From the NCBI GenBank assembly GCA_002491065.1, contig DKVF01000085.1, positions 1 to 31,976 on the forward strand: a stretch of DNA of 31,976 nt, in the 5' to 3' direction. A program made the translations under genes and the position numbers. Shown one piece after another: positions 17,222 through 26,253 of the stretch (its first letter is position 1; each line of letters starts with the position of its first letter). The notes beneath the pieces were generated by a model that was not told the DNA's origin, made no database searches, and worked only from the letters and a program-made list of their open reading frames with translations. Source of the DNA: Peptococcaceae bacterium UBA7185 (lineage in GTDB: Bacteria; Bacillota; Peptococcia; Peptococcales; Peptococcaceae).

Positions 17222-18151
17222 TTAGAATTTTATATTTTCACCTTCACGCACCCTATGCGGTGTCGTTACAATAAAATCTCCGTTTTCCAAACCGTCCTCA
17301 ATTACCACAAGGCCGCTTTCTCCCCAGTCTTGTCCAACTGTAACTGCCTTCCAGAACACAAAACCCTTCTGCAAACAATATACTCCCTTTTCGCCGTCTT
17401 TCTCCACCAGTGCAGTCTTAGGAACTGCGATTGCGGAAAAACGGTTATAAGGCAGCTCAATTTTATAAATTCTCTGCTGGAAAACAGTTTCCTTCACATT
17501 AGGCAGTTTTAATTTTAAATATCGCGTGCCGTCCGCAGCATCCAGGATTTCTTTTATCCTACCCTGCACCTCATACTCGATATCAATGAAGCGCACCCAT
17601 ATCTTCTGCTCCGTTTCTAAACCGGACACATAAGCCGTTCGCGGCATTGTCAGATACAAATACACATCGTCGAAGGTATTGATAATTTTGGCATATGCTG
17701 CACCGTTCACGCAATCGGCAGTTTGCTCCTTCTGGTTAGCTTGCTGGGTATTGTACCGGGTTTCCAAATTTGTACTGCAAATACTGTTTAAATCGTCCGT
17801 GCCTTCCAGGCCGTCAATTTGATAGGATACCAGCCCAGCTTCACTGGCATAAGAAATACTGCCATTCACACTGAACACTGCATTTCCCTTCCGTACCCGT
17901 TGACCTTCATTCATCGTACGCTCTGCAGGACCGTCCCCGGCGGCAAGAACTGCAATTTCCTGTCCATGAAGCAATCCGTAACCTGTATCCACATCCTCCA
18001 ACACTGTCTTTTTTACTTCTACCGTCTGAACCAACATGCTCCGTACCTGATTGTTAATCAGCATGAACACAATCCATACGACAATAATCAACAGAAGAAT
18101 TTTTACAATATTATCTTTTAGATATCGCTTTTTTCCTTTAGTTTTTCCCAT
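17222..18151 (-). CDS. HlyD-like membrane-anchored adaptor protein of the division cluster
   Basis: Encodes 309 residues. A basic N-terminus is followed by one membrane helix (about 14-33, ILLLIIVVWIVFMLINN). Then comes an extracytoplasmic part with HlyD/biotinyl-lipoyl-like features: GDGPAERTMNEGQRVRKGNA (lipoyl half), a split second half, and the C-terminal GLVVIEDGLENGDFIV block of membrane-fusion proteins. No partner ABC or RND exporter is nearby. It is the first gene of the yggS-sepF-proC-yggT-ylmH-divIVA-ileS run, so a division or envelope role is plausible but unproven. Confidence 0.75.
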   Translation of the reverse strand: MGKTKGKKRYLKDNIVKILLLIIVVWIVFMLINNQVRSMLVQTVEVKKTVLEDVDTGYGLLHGQEIAVLAAGDGPAERTMNEGQRVRKGNAVFSVNGSISYASEAGLVSYQIDGLEGTDDLNSICSTNLETRYNTQQANQKEQTADCVNGAAYAKIINTFDDVYLYLTMPRTAYVSGLETEQKIWVRFIDIEYEVQGRIKEILDAADGTRYLKLKLPNVKETVFQQRIYKIELPYNRFSAIAVPKTALVEKDGEKGVYCLQKGFVFWKAVTVGQDWGESGLVVIEDGLENGDFIVTTPHRVREGENIKF

Positions 18152-18181
18152 AATTTTCTCCTGTCATTAAACTTACCGTTT

Positions 18182-18208
18182 ATTATACAACATTTTTATA
18201 GCAATGAA
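18182..18208 (-). promoter_or_regulatory. candidate promoter of the division cluster
   Basis: A perfect TATAAT (18182-18187, minus strand) lies about 30 nt before the HlyD-like start. The upstream box is weak (TTCATT at 18203-18208, 15-bp spacing). Confidence 0.45.
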
Positions 18209-18304
18209 CACCTCTAAACCGGAACTTTTTCGCAATTTGCAAAAATTTCTATGCCCTGTTTTTATTACGATTAATTATTTTTATTATACTATCATAACTA
18301 TAAC

Positions 18305-18345
18305 ACAAATAAACCGCCTTTTGTCAAGAAGACAAAAAGCGGTTT
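18305..18345 (-). terminator. terminator after pgpA
   Basis: A 15-bp stem (18311-18325 with 18331-18345) has a 5-nt loop and is followed on the minus strand by TTTATTTG. The single non-Watson-Crick position is a U-G pair on the minus strand but an A-C mismatch on the plus strand, which indicates selection on the minus-strand RNA. Confidence 0.8.
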
Positions 18346-18379
18346 GTCGCACTGTAAACATGTTACAGACAGATATGCT

Positions 18380-18817
18380 CTAAAAGAAAAACATCACTGC
18401 AGCCAAAACCAGACGCCCCGCAATCCCTGCCAGGACATCATCCGCCATAATACCCAATCCTCCAGGAAGGTCCTGAATTTTTCCGATAGGCCCAAGCTTG
18501 CTGATATCAAACAACCGGAAAAGCAAAAAGGCAACAGGCATGAGCACCAATGGTACCTGCCATAAAGTAATCCACATCCCAATCCATTCATCAAACACAA
18601 TTTCAGGCGCATCATGAATGCCCAGCTGCTTTTCTCCGCTGTCACAAATATAGACGCCCAATATGCCCGTCACTACAATAAACCATAAGGGAATCCCGCC
18701 AAAAAAACTCCAAATCACGCCAATCAGCAGCGCTGCGGCAGATCCCCAGGTGCCCGGAGCCGGACGCAGCAATCCCGAACCGCATCCCCGCGCCAAAAAT
18801 AATACAACCTTATCCAT
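18380..18817 (-). CDS. pgpA: phosphatidylglycerophosphatase A
   Basis: Encodes 145 residues. It removes the phosphate from phosphatidylglycerol-phosphate, the step after PgsA, in the membrane. The family start GSGLLRPAPGTWGSAAALL, a central DSGEKQLGIHDAPEIVFDE (acidic metal site) and several hydrophobic helices are present. It starts 4 nt after the pgsA stop with a TGGAG ribosome site. Having both phosphatidylglycerol genes in one operon fits the assignment. A hairpin terminator follows. Confidence 0.92.
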   Translation of the reverse strand: MDKVVLFLARGCGSGLLRPAPGTWGSAAALLIGVIWSFFGGIPLWFIVVTGILGVYICDSGEKQLGIHDAPEIVFDEWIGMWITLWQVPLVLMPVAFLLFRLFDISKLGPIGKIQDLPGGLGIMADDVLAGIAGRLVLAAVMFFF

Positions 18818-18821
18818 ACCC

Positions 18822-19361
18822 TCAACTCCATGTAATTTGTTTATTCAATTTTACCACATAATCCACGCCGGAATAAACAGTCAAAAGCAATGCAACATAC
18901 ATCAAAATCAAGCCCAAATTTACACCGCACAATGCCACAATCTGCGGCTTGAGCATCAACAGCATCAAGGCAATCATCTGACATACGGTTTTTACCTTGC
19001 CCCAGATATTGGCGGCCACCACAATATTCTCAGAAGCGGCCACAGAGCGCAATCCGGTAATGGCGTATTCGCGGAAGAGAATAATCACCACAATCCAGGC
19101 AGCCAGATCGCCCAGCTCCACCAGACATACCATGGCAGCGGCCGTCAAAATTTTGTCAGCCAAAGGGTCCATCAGTTTTCCAAAGTTGGTAATCAGATTA
19201 TACTTTCGCGCAATCTTGCCATCCAGCATATCGGTGAAAGAAGCCAGTGCAAAAATTACTGTCGCCACAACGCGGGACACTTCTGTATTCAGCATCAGAG
19301 CTACCATAAACAAAGGCACCATACACACCCGCGCAACAGTCAACTTATTTGGTAGATTCAT
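18822..19361 (-). CDS. pgsA: CDP-diacylglycerol-glycerol-3-phosphate 3-phosphatidyltransferase
   Basis: Encodes 179 residues with about five to six membrane helices. It makes phosphatidylglycerol-phosphate from CDP-diacylglycerol. The CDP-alcohol phosphotransferase motif DGx2ARx8Gx3Dx3D is complete (DG..AR near residue 48, ending MDPLADK). Its ATG overlaps the rimO stop by one base (TAATG), and pgpA follows directly, giving two consecutive steps of phospholipid synthesis. Confidence 0.96.
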   Translation of the reverse strand: MNLPNKLTVARVCMVPLFMVALMLNTEVSRVVATVIFALASFTDMLDGKIARKYNLITNFGKLMDPLADKILTAAAMVCLVELGDLAAWIVVIILFREYAITGLRSVAASENIVVAANIWGKVKTVCQMIALMLLMLKPQIVALCGVNLGLILMYVALLLTVYSGVDYVVKLNKQITWS

Positions 19362-20698
19362 TATTCTATCTCTCCTATAAAATCATATTCATCCAAGCCT
19401 GTCAGGCGCACAGTCAGATATTCTCCCGGCTGATAGCCGTGTCCTTCATCGGCATATACCAGAATCCAGGGATCCACATCGGGAGCCTCTCCCTGGCTGC
19501 GGCAGAGAAGCAGTCCCGGCACATCAGGGCTTAGCTCGTCGATTACCACCAGACGCCGCTCTCCAATGGCCTGTTCATGCTTCTGATACATCATCTCATA
19601 TTGCAAATCCATAAGATTTTCTGCGCGTTTTTCTTTCTCCTCTTCCTCCAGATGCCCTTCCATACGGTCTGCCGGCGTCCCTTCTTCCCGGGAATAGGGA
19701 AAGGCTCCTACGCAGTCCAGCTGCATTTCCTCCAGAAAATCCAGCAGATTTTGATATTGCGCTTCCGTCTCGCCTGGAAAGCCCACAATAAATGTGGAGC
19801 GCAGCGTGATACCGGGAATCTTTGCTCTCAATTTATGAATCAGCGCCTTGATTTCCGCTGCCGTAATTTTGCGATTCATCCGTTTTAAGATTTCATCATC
19901 GGCATGCTGCAGTGGAATATCCAGATATTTGCAAATCTTATCCTCACCTGCAATATAGTCGATTAACGCATCGTCAAAATTGTTGGGATATGCATAGAGC
20001 AACCGTATCCAACGCAGCGCAGGAATGGCCGCCAGCTCCTTCAGCAAATCCACCAGCGCAAATCTTCCATATAAATCCTTGCCATAATAACTGGTGTCCT
20101 GTCCCACCAGAATGAGCTCCGTGACACCCTGCTCTGCCAGCAGCTGCGCCTCTGCCTTAATCTGGGGAATGGTCTTGCTGCGGTATGGCCCTTGCATTTC
20201 CGGAATCACACAATAGGTACAATTGTTGTCACAGCCCTCCGAAATGCGCAGATACGCATAATGGGTCGGCGTCGTCAGCACCCGCGGCGCGGCGCCCTCC
20301 TTGCTTTCTTCCGTCCAATGGGTATGCACCACAATTTCCTGCTGTGCCTTATGGGCTTTTATAATAGATACAATCTGGCGATAATCGTTGGTTCCCACAA
20401 AGATGTCCACTTCCGGCAATTCCCTGGCCAGCTCCTGGGCATATTTCTGTACCAGACAGCCCACTGCCACCAGCAGCCTGCAGGCACCATATTTTTTCCA
20501 CTGCGCCATTTCCAATATGGCATTGATGGATTCTTCCTTTGCCGCATTTACAAAACCACATGTATTAATTAAAATAATCTCCGCCTTGTCGTATTCTTCT
20601 GTCAGCTCAAAGCCCTGTTCCTGAAAAATGCCCATCATCGTTTCACTGTGCACTAAATTCTTGGCACATCCCAGCGATAAAATGCTTACTTTTTGCAA
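19361..20698 (-). CDS. rimO: ribosomal protein S12 methylthiotransferase
   Basis: Encodes 445 residues. It is a radical-SAM enzyme that adds a methylthio group to the conserved Asp of ribosomal protein S12. The N-terminal MTTase domain has three cluster cysteines (SLGCAKNLVHSE, NTCGF, VGCL). The radical-SAM CxxxCxxC is in EGCDNNCTYCVIP, and a C-terminal TRAM domain ends the protein. The start is a TTG at 20698 with AGAAGG 7 nt upstream and the family beginning QKVSILSLGCAKN; an ATG 33 nt further up lacks a well-placed ribosome site. It is the first gene of a rimO-pgsA-pgpA operon. Confidence 0.95.
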   Translation of the reverse strand: MQKVSILSLGCAKNLVHSETMMGIFQEQGFELTEEYDKAEIILINTCGFVNAAKEESINAILEMAQWKKYGACRLLVAVGCLVQKYAQELARELPEVDIFVGTNDYRQIVSIIKAHKAQQEIVVHTHWTEESKEGAAPRVLTTPTHYAYLRISEGCDNNCTYCVIPEMQGPYRSKTIPQIKAEAQLLAEQGVTELILVGQDTSYYGKDLYGRFALVDLLKELAAIPALRWIRLLYAYPNNFDDALIDYIAGEDKICKYLDIPLQHADDEILKRMNRKITAAEIKALIHKLRAKIPGITLRSTFIVGFPGETEAQYQNLLDFLEEMQLDCVGAFPYSREEGTPADRMEGHLEEEEKEKRAENLMDLQYEMMYQKHEQAIGERRLVVIDELSPDVPGLLLCRSQGEAPDVDPWILVYADEGHGYQPGEYLTVRLTGLDEYDFIGEIE

Positions 20699-20763
20699 AA
20701 TACAACCTTCTTTCTTTACATTTGCCTTCATATTTGCGCGTTTATGCTTCCTGAATTTCTACA

Positions 20764-20819
20764 GCAAAAAACAGGGGCAGCTCCGTGGGTCAAAGCCAAG
20801 GAAATCACAACCCCTGTTT
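20764..20819 (-). terminator. terminator after the rodZ-like gene
   Basis: On the minus strand AAACAGGGG pairs with CCCCTGTTT (arms 20811-20819 and 20769-20777), ending in a T-run. The 33-nt loop holds a second imperfect TCCTTGG/CCACGGA helix. Confidence 0.65.
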
Positions 20820-20852
20820 ATTTTACCATGTCAGCAACATCTATACAATATG

Positions 20853-21725
20853 TTACTGTGCTGTTGTATTATAATCCTCTACCTTAAATTCCTTCTTCAC
20901 AACCTGTCCCTGGCTGCCCTGTACGCCCAAATCCTGACCGTTCAGTGTAATCTTCACAGCACCGGCATTTCCCAGATTCAGATTAATTTTTTCCGCAGCC
21001 TTCACACTTTGCGTTTGTCCCTCTGAAAGGGTCATCTCTGTACTTTTTCCATCAGCGGTAATCCGCATCCAGCACTGGTCCGTCCCATTGGGATTGACAT
21101 CTAAAATTTCCAGCTGCATTTCCAGACCGTCATATACAGGTGCTGCCGGTTCCGGCGGTGTGACAGGCTCCTGGGTATCCCCATTGTTTTGCGTTTCATC
21201 CCCATTGTTTTCCTGCCCACTGTTTTGCTCTTCCTGCTGGGGCACATCATTCTGCGGAATATCCTCCTGCTGGCTTCTCGTATAGGCCCACTGCAAAGCC
21301 AGCAACAACACAATGGCCACAATGCTGAGTACAATAATCAAGGAACTGTTCTTGCTCAAAGGCTTTTCCTCAAAGGCAGCCCGAGGCGCCTTCCGACGCT
21401 GTACCGGCTGGGTCGCATGACGGGAGCTGCGGCTCGAAGCCGTTTTTTCTTTTACATCCTCGTCCTGCACCAACACAGATGTTTCCGGTTTCTCCCTTTG
21501 GGACTTCATAATTTCTACAACTTCCGGAAGATCCTTAATCCCCAAATATTTTAAATACGCCGTTGTAAACCCTTTTACATATACCTCACCGGGCAGCAGC
21601 TGGAACTCCTCCTGCTCTATGGCCTCTAAATATTTAACGCGGATTTTGGTGGCTTCCGAAACTTCATCCAATGTAATTCCCCGCGCTTCCCGCGTATCTT
21701 TTAAAATTTTCCCAATCCCCTGCAT
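20853..21725 (-). CDS. RodZ-like helix-turn-helix membrane protein
   Basis: Encodes 290 residues. The N-terminal HTH_25 domain has IGKILKDTREARGITLDEVS, then ATKIRVKYLEAIE. One membrane helix follows (about 130-150, SLIIVLSIVAIVLLLALQWAY), then an extracytoplasmic linker very rich in Q, E, N and P, then a C-terminal DUF4115-type beta domain. RodZ connects MreB to the envelope and supports rod shape. The ATG at 21725 has GGAGG 8 nt upstream; a GTG 9 nt further up overlaps that site. It follows ftsK and carries its own promoter and terminator. Confidence 0.88.
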   Translation of the reverse strand: MQGIGKILKDTREARGITLDEVSEATKIRVKYLEAIEQEEFQLLPGEVYVKGFTTAYLKYLGIKDLPEVVEIMKSQREKPETSVLVQDEDVKEKTASSRSSRHATQPVQRRKAPRAAFEEKPLSKNSSLIIVLSIVAIVLLLALQWAYTRSQQEDIPQNDVPQQEEQNSGQENNGDETQNNGDTQEPVTPPEPAAPVYDGLEMQLEILDVNPNGTDQCWMRITADGKSTEMTLSEGQTQSVKAAEKINLNLGNAGAVKITLNGQDLGVQGSQGQVVKKEFKVEDYNTTAQ

Positions 21726-21766
21726 ATCTGTCACCTCCGGCTGAAGTTCTGTTCAATTTTGTTTCT

Positions 21767-21796
21767 ACTATATCACATCTGATGGAACTCCCGCAA
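21767..21796 (-). promoter_or_regulatory. candidate promoter of the rodZ-like gene
   Basis: On the minus strand TTGCGG (21791-21796) and TATAGT (21767-21772) are spaced 18 bp, about 40 nt before the start. Confidence 0.45.
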
Positions 21797-21869
21797 GGCA
21801 ATCACCAAATGTTCATCAATTTGTAATCATTACTTCACAATTTTCCCTTACGCAAGGCAGGCAGTCTGA

Positions 21870-24719
21870 TCACAGCTCCCCGTTTTCCACCATATCCGTA
21901 TACTGTGCCATGGTCACCTTAATCTGCCGCGGCTTGCTGCCCTCATAGGGTCCCACCAGGCCGCGCTGCTCCATCTGATCCACAATGCGGGCCGCTCTTG
22001 TATATCCCACACGGAAACGGCGCTGCAAAAGTGAAATGGACGCCTGACCGTTTTCAATAAACAATTTCGTCGCTTCAGGAATCAGCTCGTCCCAAGCCTC
22101 CTCCACCTCTTCTTCTTTTTCTGTAGTAATCATCTCTGTACCGATTTCCTCATTGTACACCGGCTGCGCCTGATTTTTGACAGCCTCCGTAATACGTTCA
22201 ATTTCCTGATCAGATACATATACACCTTGCACCCGCTGCGGTTTGGGCATACCAGTGGGATAGAAAAGCATATCGCCCCGACCCAGCAGTTTTTCTGCTC
22301 CGCCCATATCCAAGATAGTGCGGGAATCTGTCTGAGATGACACCGCAAAAGCAATACGCGACGGCATATTGGCCTTGATAATCCCAGTGATGACATCCAC
22401 AGAAGGCCGCTGGGTCGCTACCACCAGATGAATCCCCGCGGCACGGGCCAGCTGTGCCAGACGGCAAATGGCATCCTCCACATCAGCAGGCGCTACCATC
22501 ATCAAATCCGCCAGCTCATCAATGAGCACTACAATATACGGCATGATTTCTATGGCTTCCCGCTCTTCCTCTGTAGCAGCTGCCGCCCGCCGCTCCTCCG
22601 ACAATCTGTTAAAACGGGTCATATCCTTTACACCATGGGTAGCAAACACCTCATAACGGCGGTCCATCTCATGCACAGCCCAGCGCAGCGCAGAAGCAGC
22701 CTTTTTGGCATCGGTCACCACCGGTGAAATCAAATGAGGAATTCCATTATAATTGCCCAATTCCACCTTTTTCGGGTCCACCATGACAAATTTCACTTCA
22801 TCGGGCGTCGCTTTATAAAGGATACTGTTGATCAGCGTATTGATGCACACCGATTTCCCCGAACCGGTAGAACCTGCAATCAACAGATGGGGCATCTTGG
22901 CCAGATCGGCCACAATGGCCTGTCCGCTGATATCCTTGCCCAAAGCCACCGTCAACTTTGATTTGCTGTTTTGGAAGGCATCGCTCTCAAGCACTTCCCG
23001 CAAACCCACCATTGTCGTCGATTTGTTGGGCACCTCAATTCCAACCGCAGCCTTTCCGGGAATAGGCGCCTCAATGCGCACCCCAGCCACTGCCATACTC
23101 AAGGCAATATCGTCAGCCAGATTGATAATCTTGCTGACCTTCACACCTGCCGCCGGACGAAATTCATATTGCGTAATCGCCGGCCCACAGCTGACATTTA
23201 CAATTTTCCCTTTTACGCCAAAATCATTCAACGTTTTTTCCAGCTGCTCCACATTTTGCATCATGGCTGCCATGCTTTTTTTATCGCCGGCATTTTTATT
23301 TTCATCCAGCAAATCAATGGAAGGAAGCCGATATCCCTGCTCCTGCCGTTCTTCCCGCAACGGAGATTCCGCTGCGGCAACAGGCGCCGATTCCTTTACC
23401 ATAGTTTCCTCGCGGTGCGCTGTCGTTTCTGCTGTCCTTCTCGCCTGCACCGCTTCACCCTTTATCGGTGCTGCCGCTTTGGCCTCGTCCCGCGGCACGG
23501 CCGTCACTTTCCGCGGAAGTTCATTTTCCGGCTTCAGCTCAAGTCCCGGTTCCTCCGGATATTCCGTCAAACTGTCATCGTCAGTTCTCAGTACTTCTGT
23601 TTCCTGTACTGCCTTTTCCTCTGCTGCCTTTTCCTGAACGGCTTTCTCCTTTGCCTCCGCCTCCATGCGATTGCGAATCTGCCGTTTCTCCAGAAGCTGA
23701 CGGAAATCCTCCACAGAATCAGCGATATAATAAGGCTCTTTTTTCAGCGGTTCACGGGGACTCAATCCCACCCGCGGCTCCTGCTCATCCAGCGCCTTAT
23801 GAATCTCCGCCAGACTGTTCAGCACAACAGTATGCTCCTTGGGAATCACCACATATTCCGCGCCGGTGTAACGGGGATACTGTCCCTTCTTTTCCCCGGA
23901 CGTTGCCTGTTTGTCCTCCACAAAAAAGCGCTTCAATTTTCCCAGCCTGCTCTCCTTTCTCGGCGGGGCAGCCTGCTCCGCCGCATAGGCAGCTTTTTCT
24001 TTTTTTATGATTTTTTCTTCTCTCTGCTCTGTGGATTTTTTCTTACCCTGCCTGTCCTTTTCCTTTCGAGAACCTGACATTTCTTCCTCCTCATCCTCTT
24101 CTTCAATAAAAATGAAACTCAACAGTTTCTCTTTTATCTGCATACTTTTATCGCGAATAATAGCAAAAACCCCCTCATTTTGTCCCGCAAACAATCCGTA
24201 CGCCATGAATATCAAAGCAATCGCAGCCACACAGAACAGTACAATATAAGCGCCTACCGTTCCCAGCGCCTTTTGCAGCAGCATGGAAATCGCCGCGCCC
24301 AGGACGCCGCCGCCATTGCCGCACAATCCCAGTATAAAATTATCTTTTATATTCACGTAGGTCACATTCATATGCAGCATTGTCAAAATTGCCAGACCAG
24401 CCATGACAACGCCAGACACCTGTATCTGGCTCAATTGTTTTCCCGACAGCAGACACAACCCGCACAGACAGAACAAAAACGGAAACAGCAAAATTCCCCG
24501 TCCCGTGAGCCCATGCATCACCAGATAAAATAATCCGCCTAAAAACCCCGTTTTCTCACGCAAAAGCGCGCTGTACGCGCCCAGCTCCATACCGCTTCCG
24601 TCAGGCGCCTGTAGAATCGCCCATCCACTGTACAGCGCCAGAGCCAGCATCGCCACACCCAACAGCATATGGGTAATATTCAACGTCTCTTTTTTCTTTA
24701 TATTCTCGGTTTTCGCCAT
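21870..24719 (-). CDS. ftsK: FtsK/SpoIIIE DNA translocase
   Basis: Encodes 949 residues. Four or five N-terminal membrane helices (about 13-180) are followed by a long charged, low-complexity linker (about 205-470, with runs of E and K). The motor domain carries Walker A GSTGSGKSV (about residue 620) and Walker B VLIDELADLMM. A C-terminal gamma winged helix (QRRFRVGYTRAARIVDQME) reads KOPS-like orienting sites. The protein pumps chromosomal DNA through the closing septum. The ATG at 24719 follows GAGGTGA. I see no sporulation gene nearby that would favour SpoIIIE over FtsK. The rodZ-like gene follows after 144 nt. Confidence 0.96.
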   Translation of the reverse strand: MAKTENIKKKETLNITHMLLGVAMLALALYSGWAILQAPDGSGMELGAYSALLREKTGFLGGLFYLVMHGLTGRGILLFPFLFCLCGLCLLSGKQLSQIQVSGVVMAGLAILTMLHMNVTYVNIKDNFILGLCGNGGGVLGAAISMLLQKALGTVGAYIVLFCVAAIALIFMAYGLFAGQNEGVFAIIRDKSMQIKEKLLSFIFIEEEDEEEEMSGSRKEKDRQGKKKSTEQREEKIIKKEKAAYAAEQAAPPRKESRLGKLKRFFVEDKQATSGEKKGQYPRYTGAEYVVIPKEHTVVLNSLAEIHKALDEQEPRVGLSPREPLKKEPYYIADSVEDFRQLLEKRQIRNRMEAEAKEKAVQEKAAEEKAVQETEVLRTDDDSLTEYPEEPGLELKPENELPRKVTAVPRDEAKAAAPIKGEAVQARRTAETTAHREETMVKESAPVAAAESPLREERQEQGYRLPSIDLLDENKNAGDKKSMAAMMQNVEQLEKTLNDFGVKGKIVNVSCGPAITQYEFRPAAGVKVSKIINLADDIALSMAVAGVRIEAPIPGKAAVGIEVPNKSTTMVGLREVLESDAFQNSKSKLTVALGKDISGQAIVADLAKMPHLLIAGSTGSGKSVCINTLINSILYKATPDEVKFVMVDPKKVELGNYNGIPHLISPVVTDAKKAASALRWAVHEMDRRYEVFATHGVKDMTRFNRLSEERRAAAATEEEREAIEIMPYIVVLIDELADLMMVAPADVEDAICRLAQLARAAGIHLVVATQRPSVDVITGIIKANMPSRIAFAVSSQTDSRTILDMGGAEKLLGRGDMLFYPTGMPKPQRVQGVYVSDQEIERITEAVKNQAQPVYNEEIGTEMITTEKEEEVEEAWDELIPEATKLFIENGQASISLLQRRFRVGYTRAARIVDQMEQRGLVGPYEGSKPRQIKVTMAQYTDMVENGEL

Positions 24720-24755
24720 ACGCTCACCTCAAAATCACTTATTTTCAGAATCTTT

Positions 24756-24784
24756 ATTATAGCACAAATCCCTTACAAAATAAA
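24756..24784 (-). promoter_or_regulatory. candidate ftsK promoter (extended -10)
   Basis: A perfect TATAAT (24756-24761, minus strand) is preceded by TGC, an extended -10. The upstream box TTTATT (24779-24784) is weak, at 17-bp spacing. It lies 37 nt ahead of the start. Confidence 0.55.
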
Positions 24785-24902
24785 AGAAAAACAAAGCAAA
24801 TGTTCTCAAAAATACAAATTTCTCAACCAGACAATCAACCAGACAACCAGTTTATTTCCACACAACAAACCTTTTACAGCAATACAGCAAATCAGGACAA
24901 TA

Positions 24903-24937
24903 AAGAAAAATGCCTCACTGCATAAGCAATGAAGCAT
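24903..24937 (-). terminator. tRNA-Arg terminator
   Basis: An 11-bp stem (24927-24937 with 24910-24920, two G-U pairs on the minus-strand RNA) has a 6-nt loop and is followed by a TTTTTCTTT tract. It starts 11 nt after the tRNA 3' end. Confidence 0.8.
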
Positions 24938-24947
24938 CTTCTCATCA

Positions 24948-25019
24948 TACGCCTGATTGGAATCGAACCAACGCACCTGGCTCCGGAGGCCAGTGCTCTA
25001 TCCACTGAGCTACAGGCGC
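24948..25019 (-). tRNA. tRNA-Arg (anticodon CCG)
   Basis: A complete cloverleaf on the minus strand: 7-bp acceptor GCGCCTG/CAGGCGT with one G-U pair, a D arm GCTC...GAGC, anticodon stem CTGGC/GCCAG around the loop CTCCGGA (anticodon CCG, reading CGG Arg codons), a 4-nt variable loop, and a T arm with TTCGATT. The 3' CCA is not encoded. It has its own promoter and terminator. Confidence 0.96.
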
Positions 25020-25039
25020 GCATCCAAACTACCTTTAAT

Positions 25040-25068
25040 ATGATACCCGAAATCAATTGATTTGTAAA
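25040..25068 (-). promoter_or_regulatory. tRNA-Arg promoter
   Basis: TTTACA (25063-25068) and TATCAT (25040-25045) on the minus strand are spaced exactly 17 bp and lie 20 nt before the tRNA 5' end. This is one of the best sigma-A-type matches in the window. Confidence 0.75.
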
Positions 25069-25196
25069 GCCTTTCTTTGTAAATTTCTGTGAGAAGTTTT
25101 GCATTTCTCATGCGCTGTCCTCCCCTCTCTTCCCGTAAGGTCCACAGGGAGCATGCAGATTCCCCTACGCCTGTCCAATCTCCCGCCAATCCTCAC

Positions 25197-25227
25197 TTGA
25201 CAACGCTCCGCGTTATGATAGTATAAT
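25197..25227 (+). promoter_or_regulatory. candidate promoter of the PHP phosphatase
   Basis: A perfect TTGACA (25197-25202) and a perfect TATAAT (25222-25227) occur on the plus strand, but their spacing is 19 bp, longer than ideal. It lies 45 nt before the gene and is divergent from the tRNA promoter. Confidence 0.55.
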
Positions 25228-25272
25228 AAATTAGCAGATATTTTTTGTATCATTGAAAAAGCGAGGATTTCT

Positions 25273-26076
25273 ATGTATATCGATTATCATTTACACTCCC
25301 AATTTTCCTGCGACAGCCTGACCAACATGGAAGCCATCTGTCAGGCCGCATTGTCCGCCGGACTGGACGAAATTGCCTTTACAGACCATATGGATTTCAC
25401 CTATCCATTACAATATGAAAATCACTACATCCATGACCTGGACAATTATCTGGACACCATCAACCAATACAGGCAACGCTACAGCGGGCAGCTGGTCATC
25501 CGTGCCGGTGTGGAAATCGGGATGGAACGGCACCGCCTGGCGCAGTGCGAGAGCTTTTTGAAACGCTATCCCTTCGACTTTGTCATCGGCTCCGTCCATG
25601 AAATCGACGGCATCGCCGTCAGCCAGAAAGCCTTTTTTCAGGGAAAAACCAAAGAGCAGGTCTATCGGCAATACTACGGCGCCATCCTGGACTGCATCCG
25701 ACACTTCGACAACTTCGACGTCATCGGCCATTTGGATTACTGCAAACGCTACTGTCCATTGCCCTATGAGCCCGGCGATTACCTCATTGCCATGGACGTC
25801 GTGACTGAACTCCTGCAGGAACTGATTCGCCGCGGCAAAGGCCTGGAAATCAATACTTCCGGCTTTCGGCATAAATCCGCCATGGGATTGCCCCACTTTG
25901 ACATTCTGCGCCATTACCGGCAGCTGGGCGGCACCCGCATCACCATCGGCTCCGACAGCCACCGCAGCGAATACGTGGGATACAAAGTAGCAGAAACCAC
26001 CGCTGTGCTGAAAACATTGGGCTTTACCCATATCTCCACCTTCGGGCACCGCCATGAATACCCCGTGGCTCTGTAA
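25273..26076 (+). CDS. PHP-domain histidinol-phosphatase family protein (HisJ/HisK type)
   Basis: Encodes 267 residues, a complete PHP phosphoesterase. The metal-binding motif YHLHSQFSCDS (His6, His8) opens the protein. FTDHMDF, VEIGME, GSVHEIDG, GHLDYCKRY and the C-terminal GSDSHRSEYVG complete the trinuclear metal site. The family hydrolyses L-histidinol phosphate, the penultimate step of histidine synthesis, but stand-alone members may act on other phosphate esters. No other his gene is nearby. GAGG 7 nt before the ATG sets the start. It is the only large plus-strand gene in the window, transcribed away from the tRNA. Confidence 0.9.
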   Translation: MYIDYHLHSQFSCDSLTNMEAICQAALSAGLDEIAFTDHMDFTYPLQYENHYIHDLDNYLDTINQYRQRYSGQLVIRAGVEIGMERHRLAQCESFLKRYPFDFVIGSVHEIDGIAVSQKAFFQGKTKEQVYRQYYGAILDCIRHFDNFDVIGHLDYCKRYCPLPYEPGDYLIAMDVVTELLQELIRRGKGLEINTSGFRHKSAMGLPHFDILRHYRQLGGTRITIGSDSHRSEYVGYKVAETTAVLKTLGFTHISTFGHRHEYPVAL

Positions 26077-26089
26077 AACAAAAACAGTA

Positions 26090-26128
26090 TCGTAAAAAAT
26101 ATGACTCCGCGAATCGCGGAGTCATATT
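26090..26128 (-). terminator. long perfect hairpin after the PHP gene, terminator on the minus strand
   Basis: A 15-nt arm (26098-26112) is followed one base later by its exact complement (26114-26128). On the minus strand it is followed by TTTTTTACG; on the plus strand no T-run follows. It probably stops transcripts arriving from the accessory island and may also limit plus-strand readthrough. Confidence 0.65.
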
Positions 26129-26253
26129 GCTGAAAAGGCATTTGACTATTCAGATCGATGTGCGTGAATTGCATTCGGTTCAAGTCAAAACAGTGCCAAT
26201 TCTCTATTGCGGATTTTTGCAGTAAACCGCAAAAATCTTTCGTAAGTTGGTTG

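Noticed and set aside
22828..24077. Long plus-strand open frames (269 and 368 codons) opposite ftsK
   Set aside because: They lie entirely over the ftsK linker and motor, with biased composition caused by the E/K/A-rich coding strand and no start signals.
24948..25019. tRNA-Arg as an integration site for the accessory island
   Set aside because: The tRNA gene is separated from the island by the PHP gene, and I see no duplicated 3' tRNA fragment or integrase in the window.
25408..26055. 215-codon minus-strand open frame opposite the PHP gene
   Set aside because: The plus strand carries an intact PHP metal site and a good ribosome site. The opposite frame has no recognisable domain and is a shadow.
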